Assembly: GCA_938005745.1 (NCBI GenBank)
Contig: CALLMM010000001.1
Location: 186,001-250,000 of the forward strand
DNA: 64,000 nt
Direction: 5' to 3'
From: an uncultured Chthonomonadales bacterium
Lineage (GTDB): Bacteria; Armatimonadota; Chthonomonadetes; Chthonomonadales; CAJBBX01
Below are positions 34,946 to 43,103 of the stretch, in pieces (the stretch's first letter is position 1; each line of letters begins with the position of its first letter). Under the pieces are notes generated by a model. That model saw only the letters and a program-made list of their open reading frames with translations. It did not search any database and had not been told where the DNA came from. The translations under genes were made by a program, and so were the position numbers.

Positions 34946-35950
34946 TCAGCGCAGCTTCATCGCCTGACGCACGGCGGTCATCGTGTCGGCGGCGGTAGCG
35001 CGGGCGCGCTCCGCACCCTGCCGCAGGATCTCCTCCAGCTGCGCGAGGTCGTCCAGAAGCTCTTTCCGCCGGCGGCGGATCGGCTCTAGTTCGGCATTGA
35101 GGATCTCGATCAGTTCGCGCTTACTCTGCACGCATCCCCGCGCGCCGGAGCGGCACTCCTCCCACGCGAGGGAGTAGTTTTCAGGGTCATAGAGGCGGCG
35201 AAGCTGGCAGACGACGCAGTTTTCCGGCACGCCGGGATCGGTCTTTTTGATCTTGGTGGGCGTGGTGAACGCCGACATCACCTTCTTCGCGACCGTATCG
35301 GCGTCATCCGAGAGATAGATGGCGTTGCCCAGACTCTTGCTCATCTTGCGCCCGTCTAGTCCGGGAACGACGGCAGTCATCTCGTTGATCACCGCCTGCG
35401 GCTCCGGGAAGACCTCGCCGTAGAGACGATTGAACCGCCGGGCGATCTCCCGCGAAAGCTCCAGATGCGCCGCCTGGTCCTTGCCCACCGGCACGGCGTG
35501 CGCGCGGTAGGCGAGAATATCTGCCGCCTGCAGGACAGGATAGCCCAGCAGCCCGTAGGAGACCGACTCGTCGCCCCCGCCCCTCTCATCCAGCATATCG
35601 CGCTTCTCTTTGAAGGTCGGCACGCGCTCCAGCCAGCCCAGCGGGGTTACCATCGAGAGCAGCAGATGCAGCTCCGCGTGCTCCTTGACATGCGACTGCA
35701 GGAAGATGGCGCACTTCTGCGGATCGAGACCGCCCGCGATATACTCGGCGGCGACCTCGCGCGCTTTCGGGGCGATCGCCTCCGTGTTGTCGTACATTGT
35801 GGTCAGCGCGTGCCAGTCCACGATGCAACAGTACATCTCGTACTCATCCTGCAGACGCACCCACTGCCGCAGCGCGCCCTCCAGATTCCCGATGTGCAGC
35901 CCCGCGCCTCCAGTCGGCTGCATTCCGCTCAACAGACGTTTCGATGGCAA
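34946..35950 (-). CDS. trpS: Tryptophanyl-tRNA synthetase
   Basis: The 334-aa product has the class I signatures of TrpS. RLLSGMQPTGGAGLHIGNLEGAL has the HIGN motif and LDGRKMSKSLGN the KMSKS loop. DWHALTT and the mid-domain GLLGYPVLQAADILAYRAHAVPVGKDQ agree with the family. The start is chosen at TTG 35950 because GGGAG ends 7 nt upstream; a GTG at 35959 is an alternative but is almost on top of that site. The gene follows the M50 protease gene by 37 bp and may share its transcript. It lies upstream of the parB promoter on the same strand. Confidence 0.95.
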   Translation of the reverse strand: MPSKRLLSGMQPTGGAGLHIGNLEGALRQWVRLQDEYEMYCCIVDWHALTTMYDNTEAIAPKAREVAAEYIAGGLDPQKCAIFLQSHVKEHAELHLLLSMVTPLGWLERVPTFKEKRDMLDERGGGDESVSYGLLGYPVLQAADILAYRAHAVPVGKDQAAHLELSREIARRFNRLYGEVFPEPQAVINEMTAVVPGLDGRKMSKSLGNAIYLSDDADTVAKKVMSAFTTPTKIKKTDPGVPENCVVCQLRRLYDPENYSLAWEECRSGARGCVQSKRELIEILNAELEPIRRRRKELLDDLAQLEEILRQGAERARATAADTMTAVRQAMKLR

Positions 35951-35987
35951 ACGAATCACTCCCGAATCGAGATAGGAACCGCGCGGG

Positions 35988-36620
35988 CTACAGCCCTGTC
36001 AGCAGCAGCCGCGCAAAGAAGAAGGTCGGCTGCCCGACGATCATCTGCAGGATCGGGCGACCGAAGAAGATCAGTCCCAGGAACAGCAGGGGACCGTAGC
36101 GCAGCATCCAGTCCCGATACGCCATCGCCTGCTCGTAGGGCAGGATCGCCGTCATGATCCAGTGACCGTCCAGCGGCGCGATCGGGATCAGGTTGAAGAA
36201 GGCGAGACTGAGGTTGACAATCACGCCGATTGTCAGGAAGAAGCCGACGGAGGTCGTCGGATCCACGCCCCCCATGGCGCGGATGATGAGCGCGAAGGCG
36301 ATCGCCTGCAGCACGTTGGAGATCGGTCCGGCGACCGCCACGATAGCGCTGTCCTGGCGCGGGTTGCGGAAGTTGCCCGGATTGGTCATGACCGGCTTTC
36401 CCCAGCCGATGCCGAACCCGAAGAAGGAGGAGATCGCCATCATCATCGTTCCCAGCGGATCGAGGTGATCCGTCGGGAACAGGGAGATGCGCCCCTGACT
36501 GCGCGGAGTCGGGTCGCCCAGTCGGTCCGCGGTGATGGCGTGCGCGAACTCGTGGATGGTGATGGCGATCACCAGGATCGCCATCGTCAGTATAAAGTTT
36601 TGCAGATTGAATCCGTCCAT
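35988..36620 (-). CDS. M50-family site-2-type membrane metalloprotease
   Basis: This 210-aa integral membrane protein has the zinc motif HEFAH within ITIHEFAHAITADRLGDPTPRSQGRISLFP. The third ligand site is in FNLIPIAPLDGHWI, which carries the conserved Asp. It has four to five transmembrane segments, as in compact M50 proteases such as SpoIVFB-like and the DPLG-type subgroup (FPTDHLDPLGT). These cleave membrane-embedded substrates. Its substrate is not known here. A TATAAT box at 36668-36673 on the minus strand and an inverted repeat CAGGATG/CATCCTG at 36646-36660 lie just upstream. The start codon has no strong ribosome site. Confidence 0.9.
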   Translation of the reverse strand: MDGFNLQNFILTMAILVIAITIHEFAHAITADRLGDPTPRSQGRISLFPTDHLDPLGTMMMAISSFFGFGIGWGKPVMTNPGNFRNPRQDSAIVAVAGPISNVLQAIAFALIIRAMGGVDPTTSVGFFLTIGVIVNLSLAFFNLIPIAPLDGHWIMTAILPYEQAMAYRDWMLRYGPLLFLGLIFFGRPILQMIVGQPTFFFARLLLTGL

Positions 36621-36645
36621 TTTGTTAACCCGGCTTCAGACGCAG

Positions 36646-36673
36646 CAGGATGTCATCCTGATGCAGGATTATA
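36646..36673 (-). promoter_or_regulatory. -10 box and 7-bp inverted repeat before the M50 gene
   Basis: A perfect TATAAT lies at 36668-36673 on the minus strand, without a convincing -35. The inverted repeat CAGGATG-T-CATCCTG at 36646-36660 sits at the predicted transcription start, where an operator would overlap it. Confidence 0.45.
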
Positions 36674-36764
36674 ACCTGCTATACGTAAACGGAGACGGAA
36701 AAGACTGCGTTACGGCATCTTCGGCAGGGAGAGAGCGCAGCGGCGGTCGCTCACCGAAACGCTC

Positions 36765-38126
36765 TTACGAGCGCGATCGGGAGGCTCCTCGCGCCGATCT
36801 CTGGCGCAGACGCGCCGGCACGCGATCTTTTCGCACAATATCCGTTAGGCTCTCGCGCTCAACGATCAGGTCCGCCTGTCCGTCGCGAACCAGGACGACC
36901 GCCGGGCGCAGGAAGCGGTTATAGTTGCTCGCCATCGCATAGTTGTAGGCTCCGGTGGTCTGCACCGCGAGAATGTCGCCCGGCTGCAGGGGCGCGGCTT
37001 TGGCGTCCCAGATCAGCACATCGGTCTCGCAGTGCTTGCCGGCGATGGTCACGGTCTGATCGTGCGGCGCGCCGGCGCGGTTGGCGACGATCACCTCATA
37101 GACGGCGTCATAGAGCTGCGGGCGGGGATTGTCGGACAGTCCGCCGTCTACCGAGACATAGGTGCGCGTTCCCGGCTCCTGCAGGATCGGCACGGTCTTG
37201 ATGGCACCGACGGTGTAGAGCGTGGTTCCCGCCTCGCCGATCAGCGCGCGTCCCGGCTCCTGCTGCAGGGTTGGATAGGGCAGCCCGGCGGCGTCCAGCG
37301 CGGCGGTGAGGCGTCGGGTGATCGTTTCGGCGAACTCGTCGAACGTCGGGGGGCGATGCTCGCTGCGGTAGCGCACGCCCAGACCTCCGCCGAGATTGAG
37401 GACATTGCACGCCACGCCGGTTTCGCGGCGGATCTGCTGCATCAGCTGCACCATCGCGTCCACCGCCCCCTCATGCGACTCGGTGTCCAGAAGCTGCGAG
37501 CCGACATGGCAGTGGATGCCGTCAAAATGCAGGGAGGGGATCGCCAGCGTGCGCCGGACGGCTTCGAGGGCGGAGCCGTCCTGAATGTTGAAGCCGAACT
37601 TCGTGTCCGCCTGCCCGGTGCTGATGAACTTATGGGTATCGGGATCTACGCCGGGCGTGGCGCGTATCAGAACGGCGATCTGTCGGGTCTGCTCGCGGGT
37701 CACCGCCTCCAGCATCTCGATCTCCAGGAAGTTGTCCACCACGATATGCCCGATGCCCCGCGAGACCGCCAGCTCCAGCTCTTCGCGCGATTTGTTGTTG
37801 CCGTGCAGATTGATGCGGCGGCGGGGGAAGCCGGCGCGCAGGGCGGTGTAGAGTTCTCCCAGCGAGGCGACATCCAGATAGAGACCCTCTTCCTCGATCA
37901 GCGGGCAGATCGCCATGGTGAGGAAGGCTTTGCTGGCGTAACAGATGATGTTCTTCGGGTAGCGACTCTCAAAGGCGGCGCGGTATCGCCGGCAGTTCTC
38001 CCGGATCAGCGCCTCATCCATGACGTAGAGCGGGGTTCCAAACTCGGCAGCCAGCCGCGTTACGTCGCAGCCCCCGATCTCCAGATTCCCGACCTCGTTA
38101 ATCCGTTGCGTTCCCAGCAGCATCAT
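36765..38126 (-). CDS. lysA: Diaminopimelate decarboxylase
   Basis: The 453-aa protein is a fold-III PLP decarboxylase. ICYASKAFLTMAIC contains the PLP-binding Lys, and HCHVGSQLLDTE, LNLGGGLGVRY and QEPGRALIGEAGTTLYTVGAIK follow in family order. The C-terminus supplies HCETDVLIWDA and AVQTTGAYNYAMASNYN, which complete the active site across the dimer. It makes lysine from meso-diaminopimelate. The ATG at 38126 (with a second ATG next to it) is chosen because GAGGAGG precedes it; a longer TTG start at 38153 overlaps that site. A promoter at 38195-38224 and a terminator-like hairpin at 38152-38185 lie upstream on this strand, so the leader may be regulated. Confidence 0.96.
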   Translation of the reverse strand: MMLLGTQRINEVGNLEIGGCDVTRLAAEFGTPLYVMDEALIRENCRRYRAAFESRYPKNIICYASKAFLTMAICPLIEEEGLYLDVASLGELYTALRAGFPRRRINLHGNNKSREELELAVSRGIGHIVVDNFLEIEMLEAVTREQTRQIAVLIRATPGVDPDTHKFISTGQADTKFGFNIQDGSALEAVRRTLAIPSLHFDGIHCHVGSQLLDTESHEGAVDAMVQLMQQIRRETGVACNVLNLGGGLGVRYRSEHRPPTFDEFAETITRRLTAALDAAGLPYPTLQQEPGRALIGEAGTTLYTVGAIKTVPILQEPGTRTYVSVDGGLSDNPRPQLYDAVYEVIVANRAGAPHDQTVTIAGKHCETDVLIWDAKAAPLQPGDILAVQTTGAYNYAMASNYNRFLRPAVVLVRDGQADLIVERESLTDIVRKDRVPARLRQRSARGASRSRS

Positions 38127-38151
38127 TCTGGCAGCAGCCTCCTCAGGCGAC

Positions 38152-38185
38152 AAAAAACGAACCGACTCGCAAAGGCGACCGGTTC
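38152..38185 (-). terminator. Intrinsic terminator in the lysA leader / after the GH101-like gene
   Basis: On the minus strand GAACCGGTCGC pairs with the complementary GCGAGTCGGTTC (8 bp, a bulge, then 3 bp) around a short loop. It is followed by G and six T residues (38152-38157). It could terminate readthrough from the upstream gene (stop at 38244), but it also lies between the lysA promoter and lysA. Confidence 0.75.
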
Positions 38186-38194
38186 TGCGAGGAT

Positions 38195-38224
38195 AGTGTA
38201 GCGCAGGAGGGCGTCCGTTGTCAA
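38195..38224 (-). promoter_or_regulatory. Sigma-70 promoter of lysA
   Basis: On the minus strand a perfect TTGACA (38219-38224) and TACACT (38195-38200) are spaced by 18 bp. Transcription would start near 38188, immediately before the terminator-like hairpin. Confidence 0.75.
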
Positions 38225-38243
38225 GGCGGACGCCCCGGCGGGG

Positions 38244-40316
38244 TCAGCGAGCTTTTGCAGGGGCGTCCGTATAGAAGTAGCTGCCGGCGCGTATGACGGT
38301 AACCGGCTTGCCGTTGACCAGCGACAGCGACTGCTCGATCTTCGGTCCCTTCGCGGCGAACCCGTTGTGCGGCAGGAGGTAGCTTTTCCCGCCCAGCTTT
38401 GCCGCATAGGGCTGCTCGCCGAAGTTCACGATGACCGTTGTGCCGTCGGAGAAGCGGGTGCGCTGCACGGCGCGATCCGGCGTGACAAACTCATGGCTGA
38501 GCATCTCCGCCATCGCCACCGCCTCATGCAGTTTGCAGACGTTGCGATAGGTGCGCAGAAACTGCTCGCGCGCCTTATGCCAGCTTCCCTCGCGGTCCGC
38601 CCACATCATCGGCATCGTGCCGTAGAGGATATTGAAGGCGTCCTTCTTCGGGGTGATCTCCGGGGCGGCTTTCAGCAGCCAGTCGTTCGAATCGCCCCAG
38701 TACCAGGTCGAAACCACGCAGTCGTGAAAGACCAGCTCCCAGAGCGGGACGCGGGTCTCATGCCCGATGCCCCACTTCGCGTACCGATCCCATGTCGGAT
38801 ACTTCCCGCCCCAGGGGCTGTCGAACGTCTGCTCTTTCGATTCGGGGCGGATCAGATGCCCAGCGGGCCAGGAGAAGTAGGGGTTCGCCGACATCATGCC
38901 CTCGATATAGTCCAGATGCGGTACCGCCCACCAGATGCCGTGCTCGCCCCCGACCGTCAGACCCAGCGAGCGAACGTATCCCAGCAGCTCCGCGCCCCGC
39001 TGCCGCTTGTCGGAACGGGTGAGCGGGTGCGCAGGGTCGTAGCACTCGTAGAGGCTCTCAGCGGTGGTAACGTCTATGAACCTGCCCAGATAGGGATGCG
39101 TCTTCAGCACGCCGGGAATCACGATCTTCGCGGTCGGAACCCAGAAGGAGGGGCAGCGCTTCATAAACTGTATCTTCTTGTCGAAGGTGAGCCACGCCTT
39201 CATGCGCTGTCCGTCGGCGTTGAGCACGGCGCGGTCGGGCAGCAGATCGTGCGTACTGTCCGGCTCTTTTCCCGGCTCCAGCGGCTGAATGTCGGTGTAG
39301 TTGTCGTACTCGCTGGTCAGATACCCCAGCGCGTTGATCTCCTTCATCTCCTCCGGGGTCGTGCGCCCGTGAATCAGCATCTTCTCCACTCCCGCCGCCT
39401 TCGCCTCGCGGGCAAACTTGAGGGAGGTCGCGCCCCAGGCGTTAGGATCGCCCCATACATCGGGTGCGCCGAAGAGCCGTCGGATATTCGGGTTGGTCTT
39501 CACCTTCTCCGTAAACGGAACGATCAAGCCCTGCTGACGGGCGTAGGCGCGATAGCTCTTAGCCAGCGCCACATAGCCCCCCTTCGACGCAAACCGGTAG
39601 ATCAGGCGGCGCGGATACCGCAGCGACCCCTTGCTGCGAAGCCACTGGATCTGCGGCGCGGCATACTCGGCTCCCGCCATCGCATGCGAGCCGCAGCGCA
39701 GCACCGCGTCGTCGCTCGTCTCGATGATCAGCGCGTATCCCATGCCCCTCTGCAGATCGCAGACGCCGACCCAGGGCATATTGAGGCGGTCCGCGTTCGT
39801 CCACTCCAGCGGAAAAGGCTTCATCGTCAGGGGATAGAGATGCCCGTTGCAGTAGTCAGCCACAACGAGGACGCCCTGCGGCGAATCCAGCATGAGAGGC
39901 TGCAGGAAGAAGAGGTCGGCTTTCAACGCCTCACGGTCTCTGGCATCCGCCTCGATTCGCAGGTCGCTGCCCTGGGCGGGAACGGTCAGGGTTACGCGCA
40001 GCGTGTTGGGCTTGCCGTCGGTCTGACCGAAGTCCGCTTCAAAGGCGATCCCCTCCGGCATCGGCTGCACACTGCGAAACGCCGAACTGCGCGACCAGTC
40101 GAACCGGTCAGGCTGCCGCCAGAGATAGCCGCTCGCCCGATCCAGCACGGAGATCCGCGCCTCCTCCGGCTGGACGGTTACGCGCAGCAGTCGGTTTTCG
40201 ATCGTCCAGGATCCCTGCGCCTGTTTCACGCGGGTCTGCGCGCCGGCAGAACCGGAAGCCGCCGCCAGCGCCAGAAGAAGAGGCAGAAATGAGAGCAGTA
40301 AGGAGAGGTTTTTCAT
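38244..40316 (-). CDS. Secreted glycoside-hydrolase-like protein (GH101/GH129-related, uncertain)
   Basis: This 690-aa protein has a signal peptide (MKNLSLLLSFLPLLLALAAASGSAGA). An N-terminal beta-sandwich (about 30-250) is followed by a large TIM-barrel region (about 270-590) with SLKFAREAKAAGVEKMLIHGRTT, VGGEHGIWWAVPHLDYIEG and CVVSTWYWGDSNDW. A C-terminal beta domain follows. The architecture and the segment LTVGGEHGIWWAVPH resemble the GH101/GH129-like alpha-N-acetylgalactosaminidase group and DUF5696-type proteins, but I cannot assign a precise family or catalytic residues from sequence alone. The Gfo/Idh gene ends 24 bp upstream on the same strand, so the two form an operon, perhaps for metabolism of one sugar. 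The terminator at 38152-38185 follows. Confidence 0.68.
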   Translation of the reverse strand: MKNLSLLLSFLPLLLALAAASGSAGAQTRVKQAQGSWTIENRLLRVTVQPEEARISVLDRASGYLWRQPDRFDWSRSSAFRSVQPMPEGIAFEADFGQTDGKPNTLRVTLTVPAQGSDLRIEADARDREALKADLFFLQPLMLDSPQGVLVVADYCNGHLYPLTMKPFPLEWTNADRLNMPWVGVCDLQRGMGYALIIETSDDAVLRCGSHAMAGAEYAAPQIQWLRSKGSLRYPRRLIYRFASKGGYVALAKSYRAYARQQGLIVPFTEKVKTNPNIRRLFGAPDVWGDPNAWGATSLKFAREAKAAGVEKMLIHGRTTPEEMKEINALGYLTSEYDNYTDIQPLEPGKEPDSTHDLLPDRAVLNADGQRMKAWLTFDKKIQFMKRCPSFWVPTAKIVIPGVLKTHPYLGRFIDVTTAESLYECYDPAHPLTRSDKRQRGAELLGYVRSLGLTVGGEHGIWWAVPHLDYIEGMMSANPYFSWPAGHLIRPESKEQTFDSPWGGKYPTWDRYAKWGIGHETRVPLWELVFHDCVVSTWYWGDSNDWLLKAAPEITPKKDAFNILYGTMPMMWADREGSWHKAREQFLRTYRNVCKLHEAVAMAEMLSHEFVTPDRAVQRTRFSDGTTVIVNFGEQPYAAKLGGKSYLLPHNGFAAKGPKIEQSLSLVNGKPVTVIRAGSYFYTDAPAKAR

Positions 40317-40340
40317 CCGGATTCACCTTTTCGGGCGTGG

Positions 40341-41360
40341 TCAGAACCGGACCGGCAAGCCGGTCAGAGCGGATTCGTAGCTGCCAAAGACCAGTTCCAT
40401 CGTCCTGAGGTTGTCTTCGCCGGAGGTCTCCGGCGGCTCGCCGGTCTGCAGGGCGCGCAGCAGGTCGGCGTTGCAGGGAACGATGCTGGAGTGAACGACG
40501 TCGTAGGCGGGATCCGCCCAGGCGTAGCGGGGCGGAGGAACGCGGCGAATATGCGTTCCCTCCTCCGTCGTTACGCGCAGCGAGTAGTCGGCTGCCAGTT
40601 CGAGCGATCCCTTCTCCCCCTCCACAAAGAGGAAGGTCTGCGGAAACCGCTCATGCTCGGTTCGGCTAGCGTAGCTCATGTCGCAGACGACCGTCGCGCC
40701 GCTATGCATCTTCATCATGACGGTCGCCACGTCCTCACCCCTGATGGTCGGGTTGACGCGGCGGGTATGGCAGTAGAGGCTCTGCGCCTCTCCAAACAGA
40801 AACCGGGCGGTATCGAGGATATGGCTGCCGATGTCGGTCAGAATAAACTGCTCCAGCTCGCGTAAAAAGGGCTGATTGTCGAAGACCGGGAAGCTGTTGA
40901 CGAAGAGAATGCGTCCCCGGAAGACCTCGCCGATGACGCCGGAGTCGAGAGTCCTCTTCGCCTCGCGCAGGGGCGTCTGCCACCGCCAGTTCTCATGGAC
41001 GAAAAAGGGAACGCCGGCGGCGCGGGAGGTCTCGACCATCTGCCGGGCGGTCTGCAGATCGGGAGCCATCGGCTTCTGGCAGATCGCCGGCAGTCCGCTT
41101 AACGCCGCCATCCCGACGAATCGGGCGTGCGTGTTCACGTCGGTGATGATATCTATGAAGTCCAGCTGTTCGCTCCGGAGAAGCTCCGCGGGGTTGTCAT
41201 AGACCGCCGGAACGCCGAACTCCTGAGCCAGCGCCTCCGCCTTTGCGCGGGTGCGATTATAGAGGGCGACGCACTCCGCGCCCTCCAGCTCCCTCCAGCC
41301 GGCAAGCTGGAACCGCGCCCAGAACCCGGTTCCGAAGATGGCAAAGCGCAGGGTTTTCAC
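40341..41360 (-). CDS. Gfo/Idh/MocA-family oxidoreductase
   Basis: The 339-aa protein has the family's Rossmann N-terminus (LRFAIFGTGFWARFQLAGW), then LDFIDIITDVNTHARFVGMAAL and AICQKPMAPDLQTARQMV, with the catalytic Lys in Q-K-P (E-K-P in most relatives). VHENWRWQTPLREAKRTLDSGVIGEVFRG leads into the C-terminal beta domain, and FILTDIGSHILDTARFLFGE is the H-x(n)-D motif common in this family. The GTG at 41360 has GGAGAAGGAGT before it and starts at the Rossmann fold; the upstream frame runs through repeat sequence and is rejected. The GH101/GH129-like gene follows after 24 bp. Confidence 0.88.
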   Translation of the reverse strand: MKTLRFAIFGTGFWARFQLAGWRELEGAECVALYNRTRAKAEALAQEFGVPAVYDNPAELLRSEQLDFIDIITDVNTHARFVGMAALSGLPAICQKPMAPDLQTARQMVETSRAAGVPFFVHENWRWQTPLREAKRTLDSGVIGEVFRGRILFVNSFPVFDNQPFLRELEQFILTDIGSHILDTARFLFGEAQSLYCHTRRVNPTIRGEDVATVMMKMHSGATVVCDMSYASRTEHERFPQTFLFVEGEKGSLELAADYSLRVTTEEGTHIRRVPPPRYAWADPAYDVVHSSIVPCNADLLRALQTGEPPETSGEDNLRTMELVFGSYESALTGLPVRF

Positions 41361-41511
41361 ACTCCTTCTCCTTTTCTGTCGGTCTAGCTGCAGCGCAGGC
41401 TGCCCTGCGGGAGCGTTCCCCCGCACGCAGGAGGAGAGTATCTCCTCTTTCTCCTTTTTCGGACTGCGGGGCGTTTTCTCCTGTCTGTTGAAATGCGCGG
41501 ACTGCCGATTT

Positions 41512-41702
41512 GAGATTGCTTCGGTCGCTGCGCTCCCTCGCAATGACAGAGAGCGACGCCTGCCGCCTCCCTCGCAATGACAGAGAGCGACGCCTACCGC
41601 CTCCCTCGCAATGACAGAGAGGGACGCCTGCCGCCTCCCTCGCAATGACAGAGAGCGACGCCTACCGCCTCCCTCGCAAGGACAATCTGGGAGGCTCGGC
41701 AG
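41512..41702. repeat. Tandem array of the dispersed repeat, five 34-bp units
   Basis: After a starter copy GAGATTGCTTCGGTCGCTGCG, five units with a 34-bp period begin CTCCCTCGCAA at 41533, 41567, 41601, 41635 and 41669. Most copies continue with TGACAGAGAG and a GCC-T-G/A-CCG end; units differ by one or two bases. The last unit breaks off into AAGGACAATCTGGGAGGC. The array lies in the 583-bp gap between the Gfo/Idh gene and the PEP-CTERM gene, whose remaining parts are 41361-41511 (no feature seen) and the sigma-54 region after 41703. Confidence 0.9.
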
Positions 41703-41749
41703 AACGCCCTCCCTCTATTTTATTGCAATACGACGCAAAAAGATTGATT

Positions 41750-41765
41750 TGGCATATATTTTGCA
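41750..41765 (+). promoter_or_regulatory. Sigma-54 (RpoN) promoter of the PEP-CTERM gene
   Basis: The sequence TGGCATATATTTTGCA has GG and GC at the spacing of the -24/-12 boxes (TGGCAC-N5-TTGC consensus; one mismatch, T for C at the sixth base). Transcription would start about 41776, giving a long leader before the ATG at 41944. PEP-CTERM genes in other bacteria are known to depend on RpoN with PrsK/PrsR regulators. Confidence 0.7.
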
Positions 41766-41800
41766 ATGCTAACGATTACAGACGCCAGAGGAGCCCGGAA

Positions 41801-41857
41801 ACGGTCAGACTGCCCGGAGGCAGTGAGACCGTCGGTCATACGCTGCCCGGAGGCAGC
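41801..41857 (+). ncRNA. Twin-hairpin leader of the PEP-CTERM mRNA (candidate structured RNA)
   Basis: The first hairpin has stem ACGGTC/GACCGT, a 2x2 AG/GA internal loop, a 6-bp upper stem ACTGCC/GGCAGT and loop CGGA (41801-41832). The second has GCTGCC-CGGA-GGCAGC (41842-41857). Both share CTGCCCGGAGGCAG. They lie inside the predicted leader between the sigma-54 promoter and the start codon. I could not match them to a riboswitch I know; at DNA level they could instead be protein-binding repeats. Confidence 0.55.
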
Positions 41858-41943
41858 CCTTTCATGAGGAGGTGGTGCTATTAGTAATTATCGCAATACA
41901 GATCGTGCATTTCAGTGTCATTCGTCACAGAAAGGAGACACCT

Positions 41944-42987
41944 ATGAGACGAATACCGCGCGTGAAATGTATTCGCGTCGTGACGGCATGGAGTATCGCT
42001 CTGGCGTTGTGCCTGACAGCGCCTCTGTCTGTGTACGCTCAGCTCACTGTGCTGGGCAGCGCAGGCTCGATTCGCTTTGGCGTGCAGCCCCTGGGGGTAC
42101 CGGTCGGAGGAGGAGGACTGTACAACTCCTTTGACTTTCCGCTGGCGGGACGCTTTCCCGGCGAGATGCTGACTCCCGGATTTGGCTACCCCGACATGAG
42201 CGCGCCGCCCGCCGTCGTCAGCAGCGTTTTCGGTCCCCTGAATCCCGGCTTTCTGTTCGGCGTGCAGCCGCGCGTCGGCGCGTTCGGCGGAGGACATACG
42301 GTGATGGCGGCGCGCGCCGCCGGTTTTAGGGGAGGCGTCTTCTGGCCCTCCTTCTCGGTCGCGGACTTTGCGCCGGCGGGCGGAACGGCTTCTACTAATG
42401 CATCCAACGGCACGGCGCTTCTGGGGAACGGACCACGGGGTTTCTCCGCGCGCGCCGGGGCTTTTCTGGGGGTGCGCGGATTTATTCGCAAGCCTCTCGG
42501 ACCCGGCGGAGAGATCGGCTTTGTGGCTGCCAGTCTGGCAGGCAGGATCGGCGTTTTCAACGCCGCGGGAGGACATCTCCATACGATTGATCCTGCCATC
42601 TTCATTCGCTCCGACGGTCCGGGGCTGCGGGTGGATGTTACCAACTCCAGCGTGTTTGTGGACGGCGTCCTCAACCCGCCGGGAACCGCCGCTTTCAACG
42701 CTCTCTTCTTTCCCGGCAGCGCCTTCTTTTCCGCCTGGGGCGTGATCTCGGTTCCCGTAGAGATTCCGCGCAACGGGTTTATTACGCTGAACGGGACCCT
42801 GTCGCTGGCAGCCGATCCCGACGTAACGCTGGAGGTCTTCACCCTCCCCTTCCAGCAGCTGCCTCCGGACGTTCCGCTGCCGGATATCGGCTTTGCCGCC
42901 TATGTGCCGGAGCCGTCCTCCATCGCGTTTCTGGTGGCGGGAGGCGGTATGTTGAGCCTGATCGTTCTGCGTCGGCGCAGACGCTGA
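41944..42987 (+). CDS. PEP-CTERM sorted surface protein
   Basis: The 347-aa protein has a signal peptide (about 1-31; IALALCLTAPLSVYA) and a C-terminal sorting signal of the classical PEP-CTERM type. VPEPSS is followed by a hydrophobic helix (IAFLVAGGGMLSLIVL) and a basic tail RRRRR. Exosortases recognise this tripartite tag to anchor the protein at the surface. The middle is Gly- and Ala-rich without repeats that I recognise. The ATG at 41944 follows AAAGGAGACACCT; a GTG at 41872 would extend it but lacks a spaced ribosome site. A sigma-54 promoter and a twin-hairpin leader precede it, and a strong terminator follows at 43038-43068. It appears to be a single-gene transcript. Confidence 0.92.
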   Translation: MRRIPRVKCIRVVTAWSIALALCLTAPLSVYAQLTVLGSAGSIRFGVQPLGVPVGGGGLYNSFDFPLAGRFPGEMLTPGFGYPDMSAPPAVVSSVFGPLNPGFLFGVQPRVGAFGGGHTVMAARAAGFRGGVFWPSFSVADFAPAGGTASTNASNGTALLGNGPRGFSARAGAFLGVRGFIRKPLGPGGEIGFVAASLAGRIGVFNAAGGHLHTIDPAIFIRSDGPGLRVDVTNSSVFVDGVLNPPGTAAFNALFFPGSAFFSAWGVISVPVEIPRNGFITLNGTLSLAADPDVTLEVFTLPFQQLPPDVPLPDIGFAAYVPEPSSIAFLVAGGGMLSLIVLRRRRR

Positions 42988-43037
42988 CCTGCTCATCCCG
43001 GCGGTACGCCGGCGTAAAGCCGCTATCCGTCTCCTGT

Positions 43038-43068
43038 GATCCTCCCGCGGCGTCCGGGAGGATCTTTT
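43038..43068 (+). terminator. Intrinsic terminator after the PEP-CTERM gene
   Basis: A perfect 10-bp stem GATCCTCCCG/CGGGAGGATC with a 7-nt loop is followed by TTTT, 50 bp after the stop codon. Confidence 0.9.
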
Positions 43069-43103
43069 CCTGCGCCAGGCTCAGCCCGCCCGCCGCCGGC
43101 GAG

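Noticed and set aside
38126-38224. Lysine riboswitch in front of lysA
   Set aside because: The leader from the predicted start is only about 60 nt, far shorter than the five-helix lysine aptamer, and none of its conserved pairing is visible.
41512-41702. CRISPR array
   Set aside because: The 34-bp units are contiguous with no unique spacers, no cas genes are nearby and the same sequence occurs elsewhere as single copies.
41801-41857. Guanidine-II (mini-ykkC) riboswitch
   Set aside because: It also has two small hairpins, but their loops must read ACGR; here both loops are CGGA.
41872-41943. N-terminal extension of the PEP-CTERM gene from GTG at 41872 or 41875
   Set aside because: The GGAGG is too close to these codons, and the signal peptide and a spaced AAAGGAG point to ATG 41944.
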